In this document: in pieces, positions 16,950-26,034 of the stretch | Layout: each line of letters begins with the position of its first letter | Numbering within the stretch: position 1 is the first letter of the stretch | Source: an uncultured Paracoccaceae bacterium | GTDB taxonomy: Bacteria; Pseudomonadota; Alphaproteobacteria; Rhodobacterales; Rhodobacteraceae | Assembly (NCBI GenBank): GCA_947500005.1 | Contig: CANMQJ010000006.1 | Location: forward strand, 124,001-188,000 | Reading direction: 5' to 3' | DNA length: 64,000 nt | The notes under the pieces: generated by a model | Told to the model about the DNA's origin: nothing | The model's input: only the letters and a program-made list of their open reading frames with translations | The model's database searches: none | Position numbers and translations under genes: made by a program

Positions 16950-19900
16950 ATGGCCTATAACACACGCAGCCGCGATCCACTGCTGGACAGCAACATGCAG
17001 GCGGCGATCGAACGCCGGGGCAAGGAACTGGTGGGCATCCTCCTGATTCTGATGGGGCTGGCCGCGGCTGCCATGGTCCACTCCTACACGCCCGACGACC
17101 CCAACTGGATGGTTTCGACCGACGCGCCGGTTCAGAACTGGATGGGACGGGCGGGGGCCTCTATCGCGGCGCCGCTGTTCATGATCGTGGGCTGGGGCAG
17201 TTGGGCCATCGCGCTCGTCCTGTTCGGTTGGGGGCTGCGCTTTGCCGCCCATTCGGGCGAGGATCGTGCCGTCGCACGTTTGATATTCGCCCCGATCTGG
17301 ATAGCCGTCGTATCGGTGTATGCCGCGACACTGGTCCCCGGAGACGAATGGCGGGCCACGCACAGCTTCGGTCTTGGCGGGTTGTTCGGCGATACGGTGA
17401 TGGGCGCGCTTTTGACGGTGCTGCCCATCGGGTCGCACCTCATGGTCAAGCTGATGTCGCTTTTGATGGCTCTTGGCATGGTAGCCATGGGAGCCTTCGT
17501 TCTGGGCTTTACCTGGGCCGAAGCCCGACGGGGCGCCCGCTGGGTGCTGGTGGGGCTGGTGATGTGCTATGGCGCCTTCATGACGCTTCTTGGTCGCGGT
17601 GCTTCGGCCACCGTTGCCGCTGCGCGCCAGCGTCAGGCTTTGCGGGCGGAACGCCGTGAGGCTGCCGCCCGAGCGGCCGAGGCCGATGCGGCGGCCCAAC
17701 GGGCGGCATGGCAGGCTGAACAGGACGCGCTGATCGAAGACGATCTGCCGCCTGAGCCTCCGCTCGTGGCCCGCACGGACGACAAACCCAAGAGTTTTCT
17801 GAAGCGCATGCCGGGGCTCATCCGGCGCCCCGATACGATGCCCGAGCCTGAACTGGTCGACCCGACCCCGCTTGCAGGACCCGATGAAATGCCGGGAACC
17901 GACCGTATCCGGTCCAAGATCGTGCAAGCGGTGCGCAGCCGCAAGGAGGCTGCGGGGCAGGTCGCTCCCGAACCCGATCCTCAACGCCCGCTGACCAAGG
18001 GACGGGGGCATGGACCTCGGCCGCTCGTGCTTGATACCGTGCGGCGTGACAAGACAGGACTGCCGCCCGAACCGCCGGTCATGGCCCCCCGCGCTACCGT
18101 AGCGCCCGAGCCAATGGTCTCACGCGAAGCTGCGCTACCGCCCGAACCACCGCTTTCGACTGGTTGGCAAGCTGCGCCGCAGCCGGTTGCGCCGCAGGCA
18201 CACGAGCCCGAAGTCCGGCAAGACCGGGCGGCCTATGCACCCGAGCCGCAACAGCATTGGGCGGAATACCCGCAGGAAAGGGTGCAGGAGGAGGGTCTGG
18301 TCGAGGAATGGGTTGCTCCACCCGTCTCCGTAGCGCCACCGGCCGCGCGTACGCCGCAACCGCTTCCCGTGGCGGAGCCGCGCAAGCCCGTCGTGGAGCA
18401 ACCGTCCCGTAAACCGATTCAACCTTCGCGCCGCGCCCAGGCCGAGGCGCAACCCGCACTGGCCTTCGAGGACAAGAGCGTCGAGTACGAATTGCCTCCG
18501 CTCAGCCTGTTGACCAACCCGGCCAAGATCGAGCGTCATCATCTGTCGGACGAGGCGCTCGAGGAAAATGCTCGGATGCTGGAAAACGTGCTCGACGATT
18601 ACGGGGTGAAGGGCGAGATCGTCAGCGTCCGCCCCGGCCCCGTCGTTACCATGTACGAGCTGGAGCCCGCGCCGGGCCTCAAGGCAAGCCGCGTGATCGG
18701 CCTGGCCGACGACATCGCGCGGTCCATGTCCGCCCTTTCGGCCCGCGTTTCGACGGTGCCGGGCCGCTCGGTCATCGGCATCGAACTGCCCAATGAGAAC
18801 CGCGAAAAGGTCGTGCTGCGCGAGATCCTCGCCAGCCGCGATTTCGGTGACAGCAACCAGAGCCTGCCGCTGGCGCTGGGCAAGAATATCGGTGGCGATT
18901 CGATGGTCGCCAACCTCGCCAAGATGCCTCACCTGCTGATCGCGGGTACGACGGGCTCGGGCAAGTCCGTGGCCATCAACACGATGATCCTCAGCCTGCT
19001 CTACAAGCTGACGCCGCAAGACCTGCGCCTTGTGATGATCGACCCCAAGATGCTGGAACTGTCCGTTTATGACGGTATCCCACATCTGCTTTCGCCCGTC
19101 GTGACCGACCCGAAAAAGGCGGTCGTCGCCTTGAAATGGGTCGTGGGCGAGATGGAAGACCGCTATCGCAAGATGTCCAAGATGGGCGTGCGTAACATCG
19201 AGGGGTATAACGGGCGTGTGAAGGAGGCGCTCGCCAAGGGCGAAATGTTCTCGCGCACCGTCCAGACCGGTTTTGACGACGATACCGGAGAGCCCGTGTT
19301 CGAGACCGAGGAATTCGCGCCCGAGAAACTGCCCTTCATCGTCGTGATCGTCGACGAGATGGCCGACCTGATGATGGTCGCGGGCAAGGAGATCGAGGCC
19401 TGCATCCAGCGCCTTGCACAGATGGCGCGCGCCTCGGGCATTCACATCATCATGGCCACGCAGCGTCCCTCGGTCGATGTCATCACCGGCACGATCAAGG
19501 CGAACTTCCCCACCCGGATCTCGTTCCAGGTGACGTCCAAGGTCGACAGCCGCACGATTCTGGGCGAAATGGGGGCCGAGCAGCTGCTGGGCATGGGTGA
19601 CATGCTTTACATGGCAGGCGGGGCCAAGATCACCCGCTGCCACGGTCCCTTCGTTTCGGACGAAGAGGTCGAGGAGGTCGTGAATCACCTCAAGCAGTTT
19701 GGCCCGCCCGACTATGTCGGTGGCGTGGTCGAGGGTCCGGACGACGAAAAGGCCGACAATATCGACGCGGTTCTGGGCCTGTCCACGGGAGGCAACACTG
19801 ACGGCGAGGACGCGCTTTACGACACTGCCGTGCAGATCGTCATCAAGGACCGCAAATGCTCGACCTCCTACATTCAGCGGAAACTTGCCATCGGCTACAA

Positions 19901-20000
19901 CAAGGCCGCCCGGCTGGTGGAGCAGATGGAAGAGGAAGGCGTGGTTTCGCCGGCCAACCATGTGGGCAAGCGCGAAATCCTGGTGCCCGAGCAGGGGTGA
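16950..20000 (+). CDS. ftsK: DNA translocase FtsK
   Basis: 1016 residues. N-terminal membrane domain with four to five hydrophobic segments (about 30-210); then a long Pro/Glu/Ala-rich linker (about 215-480) full of PPEPP repeats; then the RecA-like motor with Walker A GTTGSGKS at 666-673 and Walker [15 protein letters not shown]; then the winged-helix gamma domain ([24 protein letters not shown]) that reads KOPS/FRS sites. FtsK anchors at the division septum and pumps chromosome dimers and termini to the XerCD/dif region. Followed 37 bp later by lolA. Confidence 0.97.
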   Translation: MAYNTRSRDPLLDSNMQAAIERRGKELVGILLILMGLAAAAMVHSYTPDDPNWMVSTDAPVQNWMGRAGASIAAPLFMIVGWGSWAIALVLFGWGLRFAAHSGEDRAVARLIFAPIWIAVVSVYAATLVPGDEWRATHSFGLGGLFGDTVMGALLTVLPIGSHLMVKLMSLLMALGMVAMGAFVLGFTWAEARRGARWVLVGLVMCYGAFMTLLGRGASATVAAARQRQALRAERREAAARAAEADAAAQRAAWQAEQDALIEDDLPPEPPLVARTDDKPKSFLKRMPGLIRRPDTMPEPELVDPTPLAGPDEMPGTDRIRSKIVQAVRSRKEAAGQVAPEPDPQRPLTKGRGHGPRPLVLDTVRRDKTGLPPEPPVMAPRATVAPEPMVSREAALPPEPPLSTGWQAAPQPVAPQAHEPEVRQDRAAYAPEPQQHWAEYPQERVQEEGLVEEWVAPPVSVAPPAARTPQPLPVAEPRKPVVEQPSRKPIQPSRRAQAEAQPALAFEDKSVEYELPPLSLLTNPAKIERHHLSDEALEENARMLENVLDDYGVKGEIVSVRPGPVVTMYELEPAPGLKASRVIGLADDIARSMSALSARVSTVPGRSVIGIELPNENREKVVLREILASRDFGDSNQSLPLALGKNIGGDSMVANLAKMPHLLIAGTTGSGKSVAINTMILSLLYKLTPQDLRLVMIDPKMLELSVYDGIPHLLSPVVTDPKKAVVALKWVVGEMEDRYRKMSKMGVRNIEGYNGRVKEALAKGEMFSRTVQTGFDDDTGEPVFETEEFAPEKLPFIVVIVDEMADLMMVAGKEIEACIQRLAQMARASGIHIIMATQRPSVDVITGTIKANFPTRISFQVTSKVDSRTILGEMGAEQLLGMGDMLYMAGGAKITRCHGPFVSDEEVEEVVNHLKQFGPPDYVGGVVEGPDDEKADNIDAVLGLSTGGNTDGEDALYDTAVQIVIKDRKCSTSYIQRKLAIGYNKAARLVEQMEEEGVVSPANHVGKREILVPEQG

Positions 20001-20037
20001 TCTTTTCAGCGACGAGGCGAGCGCTTATCTCAGGCGC

Positions 20038-20637
20038 ATGAAACAGATCGCCCTTGCCCTAGCATTCGTCGTCGCAGCCCCTGCCGCTTGGGCGGCAGAA
20101 AAGCTGCCCCTGTCGGAAATCTCGCAGTACCTCAATCGTCTCACGACGATCGAGACCACCTTCACCCAGGTCAATCAGGATGGGTCGACCAGCACCGGTA
20201 CGCTCTGGCTGCAACGGCCGGGCCGGATGCGGTTCGAGTACAACCCGCCGCAACAGGCCGTCGTGGTTGCCAAGGCCGGATCGGTGATCGTGCATGACCC
20301 GAAATCCAACCAGCCGCCCGAGCAGTATCCGCTCAACCGCACGCCCTTGTCGATCGTGCTGGCCGAACGTGTCGACCTGGACCGGGCCAACATGGTCGTG
20401 GGGCACGGGTTCGACGGGACCGCGACGGTGGTGACAGCGCAGGACCCCGCACATCCCGAATACGGCCGGATCGAGATGTCGTTCACCGACAACCCTGTGG
20501 AGTTGCGCAAGTGGACGACCTATGACAGCGCGGGCACGAAAACGACCGTCCTGCTCGGCCCGCTGACCAAGGGCCGCGAACTGAACCAGCAGCTCTTCAT
20601 CGATGGAACGCCGGGGGTCTCCAGCGCCGACCGCTAG
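20038..20637 (+). CDS. lolA: outer membrane lipoprotein carrier protein LolA
   Basis: 199 residues. A Sec signal peptide (MKQIALALAFVVAAPAAWA, cleavage before AEKLPL) is followed by the LolA fold: ISQYLNRLTTIETTFTQVNQDGS, TGTLWLQRPGRMRFEY and the hydrophobic-cup strands. LolA ferries lipoproteins from LolCDE across the periplasm to the outer membrane. The start at 20038 is the only Met consistent with a signal peptide. The ftsK-lolA order is common in alphaproteobacteria and supports the call. Confidence 0.92.
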   Translation: MKQIALALAFVVAAPAAWAAEKLPLSEISQYLNRLTTIETTFTQVNQDGSTSTGTLWLQRPGRMRFEYNPPQQAVVVAKAGSVIVHDPKSNQPPEQYPLNRTPLSIVLAERVDLDRANMVVGHGFDGTATVVTAQDPAHPEYGRIEMSFTDNPVELRKWTTYDSAGTKTTVLLGPLTKGRELNQQLFIDGTPGVSSADR

Positions 20638-20652
20638 GTCGGCGCCTGCGAG

Positions 20653-21228
20653 TCAGGAGCAGGCGGCCAGCTGGCGGCGGTACATCTCGCCGCGCGCGGC
20701 AACCTGATCGGAAATCCGCACCAGCCACGACTTGGCGTTGTAGGAACCGCGCGCATAGCCGGTATGGCCCTCGTGATAGGCGAGGTACTGGTTGCGCGTG
20801 TCGCTCAGCGAGATGCCATTGCGCTCTCGCGTCTTGTTCATGTACCAGCCCATGAAATCGGTCGCGTCCCGGATACGGTCGCGTTTCGCGCTGCTGCGCC
20901 CGGTCTCGCGCTGGTACTCTTCCCAGGTGCCGTCCAGCGCCTGGCTGTAGCCATAGGCACTGCTGAGTCGCCCCATGGGAAGCACGCCCAGAACATATTG
21001 ATGCGGCGTCCGCGCATCCGAGTCGTAGCGGCTTTCCTGGTAGATCGTGGCCATCTGGACGTGGACGGGAACACCCCATTTGCGTTCCGTCTGCTTGAAG
21101 GCCCTCATGTATTGCGGTCGCTCCCGGGCAATGCTGCACGCATTGTCCAGATCACGGGGCGGGCTTTCACTTCCGCCGCAGGCCGCGACCAGCAGCGCAA
21201 GCCCCAGAGCGCACAGGATTCTGCTCAT
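20653..21228 (-). CDS. lytic transglycosylase SLT-domain lipoprotein
   Basis: 191 residues. Lipobox LVAAC with Cys17 marks an outer- or inner-membrane-anchored lipoprotein. The SLT-type fold is indicated by the catalytic-Glu region TIYQESRYDSDAR (E65), then SAYGYSQALDGTWEEYQ, DFMGWYMN and NQYLAYHEGHTGYARGSYN. It should cleave peptidoglycan glycan strands with 1,6-anhydro product. It ends 15 bp from the convergent lolA gene and starts upstream of a 176-bp region shared with hspQ, which contains a clear palindrome. Confidence 0.9.
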   Translation of the reverse strand: MSRILCALGLALLVAACGGSESPPRDLDNACSIARERPQYMRAFKQTERKWGVPVHVQMATIYQESRYDSDARTPHQYVLGVLPMGRLSSAYGYSQALDGTWEEYQRETGRSSAKRDRIRDATDFMGWYMNKTRERNGISLSDTRNQYLAYHEGHTGYARGSYNAKSWLVRISDQVAARGEMYRRQLAACS

Positions 21229-21270
21229 TTACCTCTGCCTTTTTTCTGTCATTCTAACGGATCGAGCGGC

Positions 21271-21285
21271 TTGTGAAAATCACAA
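21271..21285. promoter_or_regulatory. perfect palindrome between slt lipoprotein and hspQ
   Basis: TTGTGA-AAA-TCACAA is a perfect 6-3-6 inverted repeat in the divergent promoter region, 43 bases upstream of the SLT gene start and 120 bases from hspQ. It resembles half-sites of CRP/FNR-family regulators but the spacer is 3, not 6 (CRP) or 4 (FNR). A further TTCACAA follows at once. Confidence 0.45.
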
Positions 21286-21336
21286 TTCACAATGAAGGCT
21301 GAGCCACTGTCATAGGCAGGTTCACACACTGTTTCC

Positions 21337-21364
21337 CTTGAATCCCGATCAAGTGTTGGACATT
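21337..21364 (+). promoter_or_regulatory. possible RpoH-type promoter of hspQ
   Basis: CTTGAA (21337-21342), the heat-shock -35 consensus, is followed after about 13 bases by TTGGACATT, a partial match to a heat-shock -10. It lies 40 bases before the hspQ ATG. The -35 match is exact but the -10 is weak; CTTGA-N7-TCAAG is also a dyad and could instead be an operator. Confidence 0.35.
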
Positions 21365-21404
21365 CCACGGCCATTGCGGTTAGGAACAGGCATGGGGCTG
21401 AACT

Positions 21405-21731
21405 ATGCTTAAGACGCGTGCAAAATATCATCTGGGACAGGTCGTCCGTCACCGCAAACACCCGTTTCGCGGTGTAATCTTCGACGTCGATCCCGAATTT
21501 TCCAACACCGAGGAATGGTACGAAGCCATCCCTGAGGAAAGCCGCCCGGTGAAGGATCAACCGTTCTATCATCTGCTCGCCGAGAACGATCAGACCTATT
21601 ACGTCGCTTATGTCTCGGAGCAGAACCTGATCGTCGATTACTCTGGCGAACCCGTCGATCATCCGGACCTGCCCGACATGTTCGGGCCGTTCCAGGACGG
21701 GCATTATCCCTTGCATTTCAATCTGAACTAG
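21405..21731 (+). CDS. hspQ: heat shock protein HspQ
   Basis: 108 residues, full length. KYHLGQVVRHRKHPFRGVIFDVDPEFSNTEEWY is the family core, followed by FYHLLAEN, TYYVAYVSEQNL and the C-terminal GPFQDGHYPLHFN. HspQ binds hemimethylated DNA in vitro and acts as a specificity factor for the Lon protease; it is a heat-shock protein in enterics. An upstream CTTGAA element is compatible with RpoH control. The next gene is convergent (gamma-glutamyltransferase). Confidence 0.95.
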   Translation: MLKTRAKYHLGQVVRHRKHPFRGVIFDVDPEFSNTEEWYEAIPEESRPVKDQPFYHLLAENDQTYYVAYVSEQNLIVDYSGEPVDHPDLPDMFGPFQDGHYPLHFNLN

Positions 21732-21767
21732 GTGCCCCGCCCCCTTGAGGGGACGGAGCTATCGCAC

Positions 21768-23345
21768 TCAGTATCCCGAGGCGCAGCCGTCCTTGCGAGG
21801 ATCGCTTGCACCCTCCAGGACGCCGTCCGCGCCGATGCGGATTGCCTGCGCTCCGCCGATCGCCGTTTCGCGGAGCTCGACCACATGGCCCAGATCGGCC
21901 AGCGCTTGGCGCACCTCCGGCGCATAGCCGCGCTCGACCCGTAGTTTGCCGTGCTCGTGGAAACAGCGTGGCGCGTCGATGGCCGCCTGCGTGCCCATTC
22001 CGAAGTCGCGGAGGTTCGAGACGAATCGCGCATGTCCATGCGGCTGGTAGGCCCCGCCCATCACGCCAAAGGGCATTGTCACGCGGCCCCCTTCGCGCAG
22101 CATCCCCGGAATGATCGTGTGCATCGGCCGTTTACCGCCGGCCAACTCGTTGGGATGCCCCTCCTGCAACGTGAAACCCGCGCCACGGTTCTGGAACAGG
22201 ATACCGAACTTCTCCGATGCGATGCCCGATCCGAAGCCGTGGAATATCGAGTAGATCAGAGAAACGGCCATTCGGTCGCGGTCGACCACGGTGATATAGA
22301 TCGTGTCCTTGTGCACCGCCTCGCTCAGCTCGGCCGGGGCGGTCATGGTGCGCTTGGGGTCGATGAGTGCGGCGAGCTTGCGCGCGGTTTCCGGCGCCAG
22401 CATATGCTCCAGCCGCGCCGTGTGGTCCGGATCGGCGACGAAACGGTTGCGCGCATCATAGGCCAGTTTCGCGGCCTCGACCTCGATATGCGCGCGCTCT
22501 GCGCCCCAGGGGTCCATGGCCGCAATATCGAACTGGGCAAGAATGTTGAGCATCAGGATCGCCGTGGCGCCCTGGCCGTTGGGCGGATGCTCGACAAGGT
22601 CGATTCCGCGATAGCTACCGCTCACCGGCTCTGTCTGCGTGCAGGCGGTGGCTGCGAAATCTTCGGCACTGTGCAACCCGCCCGCGGCCTGCAACGCGGC
22701 CAGCATATCCTCGGTGACCTCGCCCGAGTAGAATGCGTCGCGCCCATTCTTCGCGATGCGCCGCAGCACCTCGGCCTGGCCGGGGGCGCGGAAGATCTGT
22801 CCCACCCTGGGTACTGCGCCACCCACCAGGTAGGTGTCGCGCGCTGTGCCCTGAAGCGCGTCAGCATCATTGGCCCAGTCGAATGCCACCCGAGGCGCGA
22901 CCGGCACCCCGGCCTCGGCATAGTGAATCGCCGGAGCCAGCACCGCATCAAGCCCCAGGCGCCCCTCGGTCTGTGAAAAATGGCAGAACGCGTCTATCGC
23001 CCCGGGCACCGTCACCGCATGGGCGCTTCGCAGCGGAACCGCTTCCAGCCCTTCGTCTCGCAAGGCCCGGGCGCGCGCCGCGGCGGGCGCACGGCCGGAC
23101 CCGTTCAGCGCTCGGATCTCCTGCTCGCCGGGGCGGGTGTACAGAACAAAGCAATCGCCGCCGATCCCCGTCATCTGCGGTTCGCAGATGCCAAGCAGGA
23201 CGGCGCCCGCGATCGCGGCGTCCATGGCGTTGCCGCCGCGCTTGAGGATGTCGATGGCCGTTGCCGCCGCCAGTGGATGCGAGGTGGCGCACATGCCTTC
23301 AGTTGCCAGAACCTGTGATCGCCCGGGCAGGTGAAAATCGCGCAT
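21768..23345 (-). CDS. gamma-glutamyltransferase family protein, no signal peptide
   Basis: 525 residues. Ntn-hydrolase of the GGT family: N-terminal MCATSHPLAAATAIDILKRGGNAMDAAIA, the GIGGDCF loop, and the putative autocatalytic Thr348 in HKDTIYITVVDRDRMAVSL at the border of the small subunit, followed by GFGSGI and MPFGVMGGAYQ. Classical GGTs are periplasmic and cleave glutathione; this one has no signal peptide, so it is either cytoplasmic or exported another way, and the substrate may be another gamma-glutamyl compound or a cephalosporin-like amide. Ribosome site GGGAG precedes the ATG. Two 11-bp repeats lie upstream. Confidence 0.88.
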   Translation of the reverse strand: MRDFHLPGRSQVLATEGMCATSHPLAAATAIDILKRGGNAMDAAIAGAVLLGICEPQMTGIGGDCFVLYTRPGEQEIRALNGSGRAPAAARARALRDEGLEAVPLRSAHAVTVPGAIDAFCHFSQTEGRLGLDAVLAPAIHYAEAGVPVAPRVAFDWANDADALQGTARDTYLVGGAVPRVGQIFRAPGQAEVLRRIAKNGRDAFYSGEVTEDMLAALQAAGGLHSAEDFAATACTQTEPVSGSYRGIDLVEHPPNGQGATAILMLNILAQFDIAAMDPWGAERAHIEVEAAKLAYDARNRFVADPDHTARLEHMLAPETARKLAALIDPKRTMTAPAELSEAVHKDTIYITVVDRDRMAVSLIYSIFHGFGSGIASEKFGILFQNRGAGFTLQEGHPNELAGGKRPMHTIIPGMLREGGRVTMPFGVMGGAYQPHGHARFVSNLRDFGMGTQAAIDAPRCFHEHGKLRVERGYAPEVRQALADLGHVVELRETAIGGAQAIRIGADGVLEGASDPRKDGCASGY

Positions 23346-23386
23346 GTAGTGGTCTCCCTTGAATTCGCGCCGAGACTAGGTCGACG

Positions 23387-23422
23387 TTTCGGGAAAGCCA
23401 ATGGTGCGGTTTTTCGGGAAAG
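23387..23422. promoter_or_regulatory. tandem 11-bp repeat upstream of the gamma-glutamyltransferase gene
   Basis: TTTCGGGAAAG occurs at 23387-23397 and exactly again at 23412-23422, start-to-start distance 25 bases. Each copy is itself nearly palindromic (TTTC...GAAA). They lie 42-77 bases upstream of the gene's start codon, a usual place for operators. Confidence 0.4.
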
Positions 23423-23602
23423 TAGTCCTCGACGCCGCGCACTGGGTGGGGGCTGTAACACGCGGCGCCGAGGGAAGCCATTTGCAGCTACAAGACTGTT
23501 ATGACTCTGCTTTTGGGCGCAGGAATGGAGCGAATGGGGCTTTATTGTGGCGGTCCGGGAGTTGGCACCCAGCTGATAAGCCTGTGTGGCCCGCAGGCAT
23601 TC

Positions 23603-24067
23603 TCAGCGCCGCGACAGCGACGGCTCCCCCGGTAAATCGAAGGTAAGCGAGAGACGGTTCAGCCCGTCAATCCGTTCATATCGGATGTCACTGGTCAGTT
23701 GCCGGATGAGGTGCCAGCCGAAACCGCCTTCCGGAAGGTTCTCGACCGGCAGGTCGATCCGGGCGGACTCGCCGCGGGGGATACGTCCGTCCGGGAAACC
23801 TCGGCCGCGATCCGCGATGAGGATGTCGAGCCTGTCTCCGCCAAGGCAACAGGTCACTCGAACCTGGCCGGGCATCCGTCCTTCATAGGCGTGTTCGACG
23901 ACGTTGTTGATCGCTTCTGCAAGCGCGATCTCGACATCGCCTGCGCGGTCCTCGGACAGTCCGCGCGCGCGCAACACTGCGGCAAGATGCTGAATCCCGT
24001 CCCGCGCCGATGTTTCCCGGGCTGGGAACGAGAGGGTGAAGCTCTCCTGTTCGAAACCGGGGTCCAT
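23603..24067 (-). CDS. anti-sigma-type serine kinase (RsbW/SpoIIAB-like HATPase)
   Basis: 154 residues, a single GHKL ATPase domain: N box DVEIALAEAINNVVEHAY, G1 box ADRGRGFPDG and G2 box LPEGGFGWHLIRQL. Such proteins phosphorylate a STAS partner and bind or release a sigma factor or other target. Two ATGs lie close together; the second (24067) is preferred because GGAGG stands 6 bases upstream, whereas it would touch the first. The STAS protein is encoded 19 bases upstream on the same strand, forming a two-gene unit. No PP2C phosphatase or sigma factor gene is in the window. Confidence 0.85.
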   Translation of the reverse strand: MDPGFEQESFTLSFPARETSARDGIQHLAAVLRARGLSEDRAGDVEIALAEAINNVVEHAYEGRMPGQVRVTCCLGGDRLDILIADRGRGFPDGRIPRGESARIDLPVENLPEGGFGWHLIRQLTSDIRYERIDGLNRLSLTFDLPGEPSLSRR

Positions 24068-24086
24068 GCCCATCCTCCGGCGCGGG

Positions 24087-24425
24087 TCAGGAAGGCTCCG
24101 CCGCCAACGCGTCGTCGAGCGAGCCGAAAAGGTTGAACACCGTGTCCATCCGAGTCAGGCGAAACACCTTCTCGACCACCGGTGTCAATCCAGCGAGGTC
24201 CAACCGTCGGCCTGCGCCAAGCTGCTTCATCGACGCGACAATCGCGCCCAATCCGCTGGAATCGATGAAGGTGACCTGGCTGAGATCCAGGACGACACGC
24301 GCAGGCCCGCCTTCGGTCGCGCTGCGCATATCCTCCTTGAACTGGATCGCCATCGCCGCGTCGATCCGCTCGGCATGGACGGTGACCACCCGCGTCTGGC
24401 CGGTGACTGTGCTGCTCAGGCTCAT
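24087..24425 (-). CDS. STAS domain protein (anti-anti-sigma factor type)
   Basis: 112 residues. STAS fold with the phosphorylation loop VTFIDSSGLGAIVA; S56 is the expected phosphoserine, as in SpoIIAA. It should be the phospho-switch partner of the RsbW-like kinase encoded directly downstream. The output (sigma factor, adenylate or diguanylate cyclase, or exopolysaccharide control) cannot be told because no third component is nearby. Confidence 0.88.
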   Translation of the reverse strand: MSLSSTVTGQTRVVTVHAERIDAAMAIQFKEDMRSATEGGPARVVLDLSQVTFIDSSGLGAIVASMKQLGAGRRLDLAGLTPVVEKVFRLTRMDTVFNLFGSLDDALAAEPS

Positions 24426-24519
24426 GTCTGCGTTCCCGGGATGACAGTTTTTCCGGATCGGAGGCTAGACGGCAATTCTTACCATTCAGTATGCATGTGA
24501 CAGCAAAAGGGAGAGACCG

Positions 24520-25692
24520 ATGAAAGAGGTTGTCATCGCGGGTGCGTCCCGCACGCCCATGGGCGGTTTCCAGGGCATGTTCGAGGGGGTCTCGGCCGCC
24601 GAACTGGGCGGGGCCGCGATTCGAGCCGCGCTGGAGGGGGCGGGAACCGCCACCGTCGAAGAGGTGCTCATGGGGTGCGTGCTACCTGCGGGCCAAGGGC
24701 AGGCGCCCGCGCGTCAGGCCGGTTTCGCCGGCGGCCTGGGCGAGGAGGTGCCGGCCACCACGCTCAACAAGATGTGCGGCTCGGGGATGAAGGCCGCGAT
24801 GATGGCCTTTGACGCCATCGCGCTCGGCGACCGGTCCACGATGATCGCGGGCGGGATGGAAAGCATGACCAATGCCCCCTACCTGTTGGCGAAGATGCGC
24901 GGCGGTGCCCGGATCGGGCATGGGCAGGTGATCGACCACATGTTCCTCGACGGGCTCGAGGATGCCTATGACAAGGGCCGCCTGATGGGCACCTTTGCCG
25001 AGGATTGTGCCGAGGCTTACCAGTTCACCCGCGACGCGCAGGACGAATACGCGCTCAAATCGCTGTCCAACGCGCTCGAGGCGCAGGAAAGCGGCGCCTT
25101 CGCGGACGAGATCACGGCTGTCAGCGTCAAGACCCGCAAGGGCGAGTCGCTCTTCGATGCCGACGAGCAACCCAAGAGCGCGCGCCCGGACAAGATCCCC
25201 ACGCTGAAACCGGCCTTCCGCAAGGATGGCACGGTGACCGCGGCAAACGCCTCCTCGATTTCGGACGGGGCGGCGGCGCTGGTTCTGGCCTCCACCGAGG
25301 CCGCCGAGGCGCAGGGCCTGACCGTGCGCGCCCGTATCCTGGGCCATGCCAGCCACGCGCAGGCGCCCGGCCTTTTCACCACCGCACCGGTCCCGGCCGC
25401 GCAGAAGCTGCTGGAAAAGATCGGCTGGTCCAAGGACGATGTCGACCTGTGGGAGGTGAACGAGGCCTTCGCCGTCGTGCCCATGGCCTTCATGCACGAG
25501 ATGGGCCTGCCCCGCGACAAGGTGAACGTCAATGGCGGGGCCTGCGCGCTGGGCCACCCGATCGGCGCCTCGGGCGCGCGGATCATGGTCACGTTGCTGA
25601 ACGCGCTTGAGAAACGCGGGCTGAAACGTGGTGTCGCGGCGATCTGCATCGGCGGGGGCGAGGGTACGGCCATCGCGATCGAGCGGGTCTGA
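24520..25692 (+). CDS. acetyl-CoA C-acyltransferase (thiolase)
   Basis: 390 residues. Thiolase fold with the acyl-accepting C86 in NKMCGSGMKA, the ESMTNAPYL segment, NGGACALGHPIGASGARI with the catalytic His, and the second catalytic Cys in ICIGGGEG. It either condenses two acetyl-CoA (PHB or ketone route, PhaA/AtoB) or cleaves beta-ketoacyl-CoA; the sequence class is the biosynthetic/degradative type II family and specificity is not decided. AGGGAGAG lies just upstream of the ATG. It is monocistronic as far as can be seen: a 342-bp gap follows. Confidence 0.9.
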   Translation: MKEVVIAGASRTPMGGFQGMFEGVSAAELGGAAIRAALEGAGTATVEEVLMGCVLPAGQGQAPARQAGFAGGLGEEVPATTLNKMCGSGMKAAMMAFDAIALGDRSTMIAGGMESMTNAPYLLAKMRGGARIGHGQVIDHMFLDGLEDAYDKGRLMGTFAEDCAEAYQFTRDAQDEYALKSLSNALEAQESGAFADEITAVSVKTRKGESLFDADEQPKSARPDKIPTLKPAFRKDGTVTAANASSISDGAAALVLASTEAAEAQGLTVRARILGHASHAQAPGLFTTAPVPAAQKLLEKIGWSKDDVDLWEVNEAFAVVPMAFMHEMGLPRDKVNVNGGACALGHPIGASGARIMVTLLNALEKRGLKRGVAAICIGGGEGTAIAIERV

Positions 25693-26034
25693 TCTCCCGT
25701 GTCGCGCCTGGGGACCCTAGCCGCGTTGGGAAAGTTGATTCTGCCCGCCGGCGCGCTCCGGGCGCTCTACGGCTCCCGGCTGGCCGAGATTGGCGGCCGC
25801 CGGATCGCTTCAAACGCACCGGCCGTTCGGGGCCAGCGGGTCCCGCATTGCGGGGCTCCACCTCCCCTGCACTATCCCGGCCAGACCCTGCCGGAGGGAA
25901 ATCACGCCATCGAGACAGTCTTGGGCTGGCGGCGTGACGTGTTGCCCTGGCCAGAATGAAATTTTCATTGATTTTTTCACCGACTCGGCGCAGCGTGAAA
26001 ATTACTACGGATTTTTCACGAGCCAGGCCCGCCC
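25693..26034. other. 342-bp non-coding gap between thiolase and the XRE-cupin gene
   Basis: The first ~260 bases are GC-rich and hold only short frames without family features; I see no gene, tRNA or recognised riboswitch. The last ~80 bases turn abruptly AT-rich and contain the operator cluster described separately. Confidence 0.6.
25956..26019. promoter_or_regulatory. operator/promoter cluster of the XRE-cupin regulator
   Basis: Within 64 AT-rich bases there are a palindrome ATGAAA-T-TTTCAT (25956-25968), a TTTTTCAC (25973-25980), and the inverted pair GTGAAAAT (25995-26002) / ATTTTTCAC (26011-26019). All are variants of one half-site, (A/G)TGAAAA. The last arm ends 15 bases before the start codon. 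The pattern fits autoregulation by the XRE protein and control of the downstream genes. Confidence 0.6.

Noticed and set aside
17640..18430. Pro/Glu/Ala-rich low-complexity stretch in ftsK as a possible insertion or frameshift
   Set aside because: A long disordered linker between membrane and motor domains is normal for FtsK and the frame is uninterrupted.
25699..25959. Short plus-strand frame of 86 codons in the thiolase-XRE gap
   Set aside because: No ribosome site, no family features, and low-complexity Arg/Pro/Gly-rich text; considered non-coding.
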